The position numbers and the translations under genes are program-made. This document shows, piece by piece, positions 29,696-35,178 of a stretch of DNA of 35,178 nucleotides. Numbering within the stretch: position 1 is the first letter of the stretch; each line of letters starts with the position of its first letter. The DNA comes from Anaerolineales bacterium (GTDB lineage: Bacteria; Chloroflexota; Anaerolineae; Anaerolineales; Villigracilaceae): NCBI GenBank assembly GCA_016789365.1, contig JAEURH010000031.1, forward strand, positions 1 to 35,178. Direction: 5' to 3'. The notes beneath the pieces were generated by a model. The model saw only the letters and a list, made by a program, of their open reading frames with translations. It searched no databases and was not told where the DNA came from.

Positions 29696-30550
29696 ATGAT
29701 TCAAGTTGAAAATCTTACGTTTACGTATGCGGGTACAAATCAGCCTGCCATTAAAGATTTAAGTTTTGCGGTTCAGCCCGGTGAAGTTTTTGGTTTCCTC
29801 GGACCAAGTGGTGCAGGAAAATCTACCACGCAAAAAATTTTGTTTCGTTTGTTGCAGGGCTTTCAAGGTTCTGTAAAAGTGTTTGAGCGTGACTTGCGCG
29901 AGTGGGGCTACGATTATTATGAGCAAGTGGGCGTGAGTTTTGAAATGCCGAATCATTATTCAAAATTAACTGGTGTTGAAAATTTACGTTACTTCGGTTC
30001 GTTGTATCAAGGTGATGTGATGAAACCTGAAACATTATTGGATATGGTCGGTTTGAAAGATGACGGCGAGATGTTGGTTTCGCAATATTCCAAAGGCATG
30101 AAGAATCGTTTAAGTGTGGCGCGTTCTTTGGTGAATAATCCGCGTTTGTTATTTATGGATGAACCCACTGCGGGGTTAGACCCTGTGAATTCACGCAAGA
30201 TTAAAGATTTAATCAAAGCGCAAAAAGATGCAGGTCGCACTGTGTTTTTGACCACGCATGATATGACGATTGCCGATGAACTTTGTGACCGTGTGGCATT
30301 TATTTTTGACGGTCAAATTGCTTTGATTGATTCACCAAGCGAATTGAAATTGCGCTATGGCAAACCAGAAGTGCGTGTTGAATTTGGTTTGAATGGAAAA
30401 AATGAATTTCAAAATTTTTCATTAGAAGGTTTAGCAGAGAATCAAGAATTTTTGAAAACCTTACGCGAGAAACATATCCGCACATTGCACACGCAAGAAG
30501 CCACACTTGAAAATATTTTCATTCAAGTGACAGGAAGAAGGTTGGAATGA
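29696..30550 (+). CDS. ABC exporter ATP-binding protein
   Basis: 284 aa. Walker A GPSGAGKST (36-44), signature YSKGMKNR (131-138; S-K-G-M in place of S-G-G-Q), Walker B LLFMDEP with Asp155-Glu156, and H-loop His188 in TTHD. A C-terminal extension of about 75 residues (VRVEFGLNGKNEF ... ENIFIQVTGRRLE) is typical of the DRA/NodI-type drug and polysaccharide exporters. It drives the two membrane proteins encoded next, whose frames overlap each other and this one by 4 bp (ATGA). The resemblance in layout is to the three-gene fluoroquinolone-type exporters of actinobacteria; the substrate here is unknown. Confidence 0.92.
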   Translation: MIQVENLTFTYAGTNQPAIKDLSFAVQPGEVFGFLGPSGAGKSTTQKILFRLLQGFQGSVKVFERDLREWGYDYYEQVGVSFEMPNHYSKLTGVENLRYFGSLYQGDVMKPETLLDMVGLKDDGEMLVSQYSKGMKNRLSVARSLVNNPRLLFMDEPTAGLDPVNSRKIKDLIKAQKDAGRTVFLTTHDMTIADELCDRVAFIFDGQIALIDSPSELKLRYGKPEVRVEFGLNGKNEFQNFSLEGLAENQEFLKTLREKHIRTLHTQEATLENIFIQVTGRRLE

Positions 30551-31257
30551 ATCGTTTACTTTCAACCGCTCGTTGGGATGTAAGTTTGCAATATCGCAAC
30601 GGCTTTTATTTCGTGTCTGCGTTTGTGGCGGTGTTCTTCATTATTTTGCTTCGCCAATTTCCAAGTGTAGATTGGTCTTATTGGTGGCCCGCTATCATCA
30701 CAGGCAACTTAGCCATCAATTCGTTTTACTTCATGGCGGCAATTGTTCTGCTTGAAAAAGGTGAAGGCACATTAGAAGCGCAAGTGATTACACCATTACG
30801 CCCGTGGGAGATTCTTTTATCAAAAGTTCTCACACTCGGCTTGCTTTCGTTATTTGAAACAATTTTGATTATCGTGTTGGTGCAAGGCGTAAACTTCAAT
30901 TGGTTTTTGTTAGTCAGTAGCATTGTCTTTTACATTGCTATGCTTTCACTGTATGGATTTTTTGTCGTGGCACGTTATGACTCAATCAACGAATTTCTTT
31001 TACCGTCTGTGCTGTGGACGATGGGATTCTCATTGCCATTATTGTATTACTTTGATATATGGCGCAATCCAATTATGTTTTTACATCCACTACAAGCAAT
31101 TTTGATTTTGATTCAAAGTGCTTTCGCTTCAGTGCCAACGTGGCAACTTGTGTACGGCTTCGGATACTCGATTCTATGGACAGGCATTGCAATGTATTTT
31201 AGTTTGCGAGCCTTTCATAAATTTGTAGTTGTAAAAGAAGGAGTAAGAAAAAAATGA
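30547..31257 (+). CDS. ABC-2 type exporter permease 1
   Basis: 236 aa with six hydrophobic segments. The early motif LEKGEGTLEAQVITPLRPWEILLSKVLTLGLLS is the coupling region of ABC-2 permeases. It starts within the stop codon of the ATPase gene (ATGA) and ends within the start of the second permease, so all three are made together. It should form half of the membrane channel. Confidence 0.85.
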   Translation: MNRLLSTARWDVSLQYRNGFYFVSAFVAVFFIILLRQFPSVDWSYWWPAIITGNLAINSFYFMAAIVLLEKGEGTLEAQVITPLRPWEILLSKVLTLGLLSLFETILIIVLVQGVNFNWFLLVSSIVFYIAMLSLYGFFVVARYDSINEFLLPSVLWTMGFSLPLLYYFDIWRNPIMFLHPLQAILILIQSAFASVPTWQLVYGFGYSILWTGIAMYFSLRAFHKFVVVKEGVRKK

Positions 31258-31994
31258 ACATGACCAAAGTTCTTCGCTCATTAGGACCCATTGACATTCG
31301 CAACATCCGCCGCGATAGTTTAGTAGCATGGATGATTTATATTCCAATCTTGATGGCATTACTCGTTCGTTTCGGCGCTCCGCCGCTCACTGCTCGTTTG
31401 CTTGAACAATACAATTTTGACTTAACGACATACTATCCCGTTTTGCTTTCTTATTTCTTTATTGGGATGTGTCCGATGGTGTTTGGTGCAGTGATAGGTT
31501 TTCTTTTATTAGATGAAAAAGATGACCGCACATTAACTGCTTTACAAGTCACACCGATGCCATTGAGCAGTTATCTCATCTATCGTGTGTCTGTGCCAAT
31601 CATTCTGACGATTGTTATGTTTTTCATTGTCTTTCCATTGGCAAACTTAACCACATTTGATGCACATATGATTTTGATTTGCGGTATTGCCGCCGCGCCG
31701 ATGGCTCCCATGTTGGCGTTATTCCTTGCTTCAATTGCTGACAATAAAATTCAAGGCTTTGCTTTGATGAAATTAACGGGAGTCTTTGTACTCGCCCCCA
31801 TCTTCGCCTATTTCGTGACTTCAAACTGGGAGCTGGCATTCGGGCTTTTGCCTACCTACTGGCCCCTCAAAGTGTATTGGATGTTATCCGCTGGCGAGAC
31901 GAATGTTTGGTTGTATGTAGTGATTGCCATCGTTTATCAATTGCTCATCACAGTCTTTTTTGCAAAAAGATTTTACAAGGTGTTACATCAATAA
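31254..31994 (+). CDS. ABC-2 type exporter permease 2
   Basis: 246 aa, about six membrane segments. FLLLDEKDDRTLTALQVTPMPLSSYLIYRV is the coupling motif equivalent to that of the first permease (E/D-K/R-E/D-x-x-T-L). The N-terminus DIRNIRRDSLVAWMIYIPILMALLVRFG fits the family. It probably forms a heterodimer with the 30547 product. It is followed by a hairpin repeat and a gene for a small membrane protein. Confidence 0.85.
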   Translation: MNMTKVLRSLGPIDIRNIRRDSLVAWMIYIPILMALLVRFGAPPLTARLLEQYNFDLTTYYPVLLSYFFIGMCPMVFGAVIGFLLLDEKDDRTLTALQVTPMPLSSYLIYRVSVPIILTIVMFFIVFPLANLTTFDAHMILICGIAAAPMAPMLALFLASIADNKIQGFALMKLTGVFVLAPIFAYFVTSNWELAFGLLPTYWPLKVYWMLSAGETNVWLYVVIAIVYQLLITVFFAKRFYKVLHQ

Positions 31995-32008
31995 AAGAAT
32001 TCCTTCAT

Positions 32009-32044
32009 CCCCTCTCCCGTTTTGGGAGAGGGTTAGGGTGAGGG
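32009..32044. repeat. CCCTCTCCC/GGGAGAGGG hairpin repeat, copy C
   Basis: CCCCTCTCCC-GTTTT-GGGAGAGGG followed by TTAGGGTGAGGG, between the second permease and the small membrane protein gene. Confidence 0.85.
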
Positions 32045-32066
32045 TTAAAAAACAAGGAGAAAAATT

Positions 32067-32273
32067 ATGGATACATTAACTATCATCGCGTACGCACTTA
32101 TTTTTTACGGAGTTTTCACTTTGTATATTGCCCTTGTCAAACCTAAAGCAATTTGGAATATAGGCAAGATACAAGGCTTCGTACAACTGCTTTCTGAAAA
32201 AGGGACAGTACTCTTTTTCAGCATTGTCGGTATCGCCACAATTGTTGGCGGAATCTATTTACTATTGAATTAA
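32067..32273 (+). CDS. Small membrane protein, unknown
   Basis: 68 aa with a good ribosome site (AAGGAG, 8 nt). Two predicted membrane helices, IIAYALIFYGVFTLYIALV and GTVLFFSIVGIATIVGGIYLLL, joined by a loop with basic residues (KPKAIWNIGKIQGF). Not recognised. Its place directly behind the exporter permeases suggests an accessory or stabilising subunit, which is an inference from position only. Confidence 0.65.
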   Translation: MDTLTIIAYALIFYGVFTLYIALVKPKAIWNIGKIQGFVQLLSEKGTVLFFSIVGIATIVGGIYLLLN

Positions 32274-32279
32274 ATAAAA

Positions 32280-32332
32280 CGTCCCGCAGGTTTTTTCTGT
32301 CAACTTGATTTTAAGATGAAACCTGCGGGACG
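32280..32332. repeat. 14-bp inverted repeat CGTCCCGCAGGTTT / AAACCTGCGGGACG
   Basis: Perfect arms at 32280-32293 and 32319-32332 with a 25-nt loop, between the small membrane protein and the hydrolase gene. No T run follows on the plus strand, so it is a hairpin repeat or an inefficient terminator. Confidence 0.7.
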
Positions 32333-32349
32333 GTATAAAAAGAGGAAAA

Positions 32350-33543
32350 ATGACTAACGAAAATACTGCTTTCGCTCAACGCAGTTTAGAAAAAATTCAC
32401 TTTGACCATAAAGACATGGATTATTACCTATCTTGGATTTTGGGTCGTGAAATTTATGATGGTGCTGATAAAGCCGAATGTATGGAAACTGTACAAAAAA
32501 TTCCAAATGCTAATGTAGAGGCTTGGTACACAGAATGGTCTGCGTTAGCAAGACGAATTGAATCACAAGCCGAAGAAGCATCGAAACGCGGTGACAAAGA
32601 ATCCGCACGCAAAATGTTTTTACGCGCTTGCACATATCATCGTGCGCCGTTGTTTATCATGGGTCAAAAACATGCTGATTTTTATAAACATTGGCAGAAC
32701 ATGCAAGATTGCTTTCGTAAAGCCGCGCAACTTTTTGAGACACCGATTGAAACGATTGAAGTTCCATTTGGTGATAAAAAGTTAACAGGATATTTTTGGA
32801 GCGTAGATAAAAGCCGAACAGCAAGACCAACTCTCATCGTAGTCGGAGGCGTGGAGACTTGGGCTGAGGATTGCTACTTCATGGTGGCATCATTTGCTAC
32901 AGCCCGTGGATATAACGTCATCACTGCGGATTTAGCAGGGCAGGGGATGAATCCTGACCAGGGTTTGCATTTTGGTGCGCGCATGGAAGTGACTGCCAAA
33001 GCGTTGGTTGATTATGCACTTTCACGCCCAGAAGTTGATGCAAATAAAATTGCGATGTTTGGATTCAGTTGGGGCGGACACATTGCTTTCAAAGCCGCAA
33101 GATTTGATTCACGTTTGAAAGCGATGATTGCCAACCCGCCCATGCCAGATGTATTTCGCTCTGTCTTAGCACAACAAAAAGGTCATAATAGACACGACCC
33201 GATTAGTCGCATCGCGTTTGACCAAATTGTTTGGCGTTTTGGTTTGAAGATTAGTTTTAATCCGAAAGATATTGCCGCGCGTTTTGCAAAGGCTTGGGAT
33301 TATTTAACGAATGGCAAAGTGGATGTGAAACAAATTCAAATCCCTGCGTTGTTGTTGGCTGGTGATGGTGAAGCCGATGTGACTTTAAAAATTGTACGTG
33401 AATGTTTTGAACAACTGCCTAACCCGCAAAAGAAAATGGTTATCTTCACCAAAGAACAAGGCGGTGAAGCGCATTGTCAAGTCAATAATTTAGCATTGCC
33501 CAATCAAACCATGTTTGATTGGTTAGATGAAGTGTTGAAATAA
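32350..33543 (+). CDS. Alpha/beta hydrolase (FrsA / acyl-peptidase-like)
   Basis: 397 aa. An N-terminal helical part (about 1-135) with WYTEWSALARRIESQAEEA and RGDKESARKMFLRACTYHR precedes the hydrolase fold. The nucleophile is Ser240 in GFSWGGH; Asp343 in GDGEADV is the likely acid and His375 in EAHCQ the base. The oxyanion region reads VVGGVETWAEDCYF. Helical cap plus fold resembles the FrsA / C-C bond hydrolase group (for example 2,6-dihydropseudooxynicotine hydrolase). It could process the compound handled by the neighbouring exporter; the substrate is not known. AGAGGA precedes the ATG. The TetR gene follows about 110 bp on. Confidence 0.8.
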   Translation: MTNENTAFAQRSLEKIHFDHKDMDYYLSWILGREIYDGADKAECMETVQKIPNANVEAWYTEWSALARRIESQAEEASKRGDKESARKMFLRACTYHRAPLFIMGQKHADFYKHWQNMQDCFRKAAQLFETPIETIEVPFGDKKLTGYFWSVDKSRTARPTLIVVGGVETWAEDCYFMVASFATARGYNVITADLAGQGMNPDQGLHFGARMEVTAKALVDYALSRPEVDANKIAMFGFSWGGHIAFKAARFDSRLKAMIANPPMPDVFRSVLAQQKGHNRHDPISRIAFDQIVWRFGLKISFNPKDIAARFAKAWDYLTNGKVDVKQIQIPALLLAGDGEADVTLKIVRECFEQLPNPQKKMVIFTKEQGGEAHCQVNNLALPNQTMFDWLDEVLK

Positions 33544-33564
33544 AAATAAGAACACCCCACAGTT

Positions 33565-33599
33565 CCCTCTCCCAAAATGGGAGAGGGTTAGGGTGAGGG
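33565..33599. repeat. CCCTCTCCC/GGGAGAGGG hairpin repeat, copy D
   Basis: CCCTCTCCC-AAAAT-GGGAGAGGG followed by TTAGGGTGAGGG, between the hydrolase and the TetR gene; nearly identical to copy C. Confidence 0.85.
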
Positions 33600-33654
33600 T
33601 TTTGAAATTAATCTTTGAAAATAAATTAAGTTTTAGAATGGATTGATGCAAGTT

Positions 33655-34335
33655 ATGCCCAAACAAACTTTTCTGAATTTACCTGAAGAAAAACGAAATA
33701 CGATTATCAATGCCGCCATAGATGAATTCGCTGAATATGGTTTAGAGAATGCTTCTACGAATCGTATTGTTGCGAACAGCGGCATTGCCAAAGGAAGTTT
33801 TTATCAATACTTTGAAGACAAGCAAGATGTCTTCATGTATTTGATGTCTGTGCTTGAAAATGAAAAAATGGAATTTTTCAAAAGCAAACATCCACCAAGT
33901 ATGCACATGGATACATTTCAATACTTCCGCTGGATGATTAAAACTGGTATGGAATTTAATTCTGCTTATCCGCGCCTCACGCAAGCCATTAGCCGTGTCT
34001 TACTTAGCGAAGGTTTGTATTACGGAAAAACATTTGAAGAGCAACGTCAAAAAGCAAATAAAGCAATGCACATGATGATTGAACAAGCCATCAAAAGCGG
34101 AGAAGTTGACCCGAGTGTAGATATTGAACTAGCGGTAATGGTTATGGAAACTTGGAGCAATGCCATCAGCAATTACATTTTGCAAGAAGGCTTGAAACAA
34201 AAAGATATTATGAAATGGATACGTTCTAAGAAAACACAAGAAATGATAGACAAACTTTTGTATGTAATGGAATACGGCTTGCGAAAAACCGAATCAGATT
34301 TTTCAGCAAGTTTCAAAGAAAGGAATAAATCATGA
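33655..34335 (+). CDS. TetR-family transcriptional regulator
   Basis: 226 aa from the ATG at 33655, giving MPKQTFLNLPEEKRNTI, the common beginning of this subfamily; ATG or TTG starts 9-12 bp upstream are possible. The HTH is TNRIVANSGIAKGSFYQYFEDKQDVFMYL (about 37-65). The remainder is all-helical ligand-binding sequence. The tandem TGACC/GGTCA dyads at the exporter promoter are the best target candidate in the window. It overlaps the following FtsX-type permease by 4 bp (ATGA), so both the upstream exporter and the downstream transporter may belong to its regulon. Confidence 0.9.
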   Translation: MPKQTFLNLPEEKRNTIINAAIDEFAEYGLENASTNRIVANSGIAKGSFYQYFEDKQDVFMYLMSVLENEKMEFFKSKHPPSMHMDTFQYFRWMIKTGMEFNSAYPRLTQAISRVLLSEGLYYGKTFEEQRQKANKAMHMMIEQAIKSGEVDPSVDIELAVMVMETWSNAISNYILQEGLKQKDIMKWIRSKKTQEMIDKLLYVMEYGLRKTESDFSASFKERNKS

Positions 34336-35178
34336 CACTTTATCTAAAACTCGCATGGCGAAATATTTGGCGTCATCGTCGTCGCACCCTCATCATTGCA
34401 ATTGCAATGGGGCTTTCGCTTGGCTTTATGATGTTTTACGATGGCTTAACCGCTGGCTTCAATGATGCCATTGCTGGAAATGCCGTGCGTGTGCTTGGCG
34501 GAAATATTCAAATCCATGCACAAGGCTATCGTGAAAAAGTGGATAGCAATCCGCTTCTTCCGCTGACCGACGACATGAGCGTTGTCACTGCGGCATTATC
34601 TCAGCCTGATGTAATTGCCGCGACGCGACGCATTCAAACTGGTGGACTGCTTAGCAACCGTGAAGGCGCATTTCCTTTAAGCATCATTGGCATTGAACCC
34701 GAAGCCGAAGCGCCAATTAGTTTGATTGCCGAAAACATTGTAGAGGGTCGCTTCTTGCAATCATCTGATGAAGATGTGATTCTCATCGGCAGAGGCTTAG
34801 CAGATGCGTTGCTACTTAATGTAGGTGACCGCGTCACGATGGTTGGAAGCGACATCAACAAACAAAACCGTCAACGCACAATGACCGTGATTGGTATTTA
34901 CGACATCGGAATGCCGTCTCTTGAAAAGAGTGCAGTGTATGTTTCTTTAGCAGAGGCGCAAAGTTTGTTTGGCTTGCGCGGGCAAGTGACTGAGGTTCAA
35001 ATCACCCTGAGTCAGGTTGGGAAAGAAGCGGCTGTTATATCTGCTTTGGCTCCTTTGTTACCGGGGTACGAAGTTGAATCATGGGCGCAAACGTATCCAG
35101 AACTTGGCACTGCCATTACATCGAAAAACGGTGTCATGGATATTTTCAGCATCGTGATTGTGGCGATTGCCGGGATTG
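34332..35178 (+). CDS. FtsX/MacB-type ABC permease, 3' end beyond the window
   Basis: 282 codons are present, open at the window edge. The N-terminus LAWRNIWRHRRRTLIIAIAMGLSLGFMMFYDGL is the basic stretch plus first helix of lipoprotein-release/MacB-like permeases. A large extracytoplasmic domain follows (VRVLGGNIQIHAQGYREKVD, IIGIEPEAEAPISLI, IVEGRFL, VILIGRGLADALLLNVGDRV), and a second helix begins at DIFSIVIVAIAGI. It is translationally coupled to the TetR gene. A partner ATPase would be expected just beyond the window. Confidence 0.85.
   Translation, partial: MTLYLKLAWRNIWRHRRRTLIIAIAMGLSLGFMMFYDGLTAGFNDAIAGNAVRVLGGNIQIHAQGYREKVDSNPLLPLTDDMSVVTAALSQPDVIAATRRIQTGGLLSNREGAFPLSIIGIEPEAEAPISLIAENIVEGRFLQSSDEDVILIGRGLADALLLNVGDRVTMVGSDINKQNRQRTMTVIGIYDIGMPSLEKSAVYVSLAEAQSLFGLRGQVTEVQITLSQVGKEAAVISALAPLLPGYEVESWAQTYPELGTAITSKNGVMDIFSIVIVAIAGI

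Noticed and set aside
33643-33654. Upstream TTG/ATG starts for the TetR gene
   Set aside because: The family normally starts at MPKQTF, and no ribosome site favours the longer forms.

Overview
The window looks like a chromosomal segment of a low-to-moderate GC bacterium, most plausibly Chloroflexota (Anaerolineae-like). This is an inference from gene content and style: an archaeal/Thermus-type alpha-aminoadipate (AAA) lysine block, a DUF3597 protein, multi-GAF kinases, sugar ABC permeases with unusual extra domains, and many short intergenic repeats. No rRNA, tRNA, phage, transposase or CRISPR array was seen.

Layout. (1) 42-4412, minus strand: first half of AAA lysine synthesis, transcribed as homocitrate synthase (with a fused Lrp-type RAM sensor domain), homoaconitase large and small subunits, and homoisocitrate dehydrogenase. 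Its leader (4412-4607) holds candidate leader peptides, a long nested hairpin and an intrinsic terminator just before the ribosome binding site, so it looks like an attenuator. (2) 4645-12919, plus strand: nitrogen assimilation, with gltB, an ammonium transporter and glnA, each with its own promoter and terminator. A shared palindrome TACCC-N4/5-GGGTA sits directly upstream of the -35 region of all three. A fourth copy precedes a consensus-like promoter after gltB that can only make a short (about 90 nt) RNA ending at a strong terminator. (3) 13044-16980: LysE-type exporter, multi-GAF histidine kinase and tandem-receiver LuxR-type response regulator. (4) 16982-19025, minus: ComM-like AAA+ ATPase and a DUF3597 protein. 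(5) 19188-20000: unknown membrane protein. (6) 20196-29419: LacI regulator with a perfect self-operator, sugar-binding lipoprotein, two permeases with large extra segments, a GT-B-like putative glycosyltransferase and a GH31 glycosidase; no ATPase is present. (7) 29612-35178: ABC-2 type exporter (one ATPase, two permeases), a small membrane protein, an alpha/beta hydrolase, a TetR regulator and the start of an FtsX-type permease; tandem TetR-like palindromes overlap the transcription start of the exporter operon.

Several short repeat families run through the window. A pyrimidine/purine hairpin (CCCTCTCCC...GGGAGAGGG) occurs four times, once in frame inside the GH31 gene. A second repeat gives an in-frame insert in the 19188 membrane protein. 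A repeat cassette of about 190 bp (terminator plus hairpins plus a -35 box) sits upstream of both the LacI operon and the ABC exporter operon.

The strongest candidates for something undescribed are the TACCC/GGGTA nitrogen operator with its short RNA, and the structured leader of the lysine operon. All functional statements come from reading motifs by eye; no database search was run.
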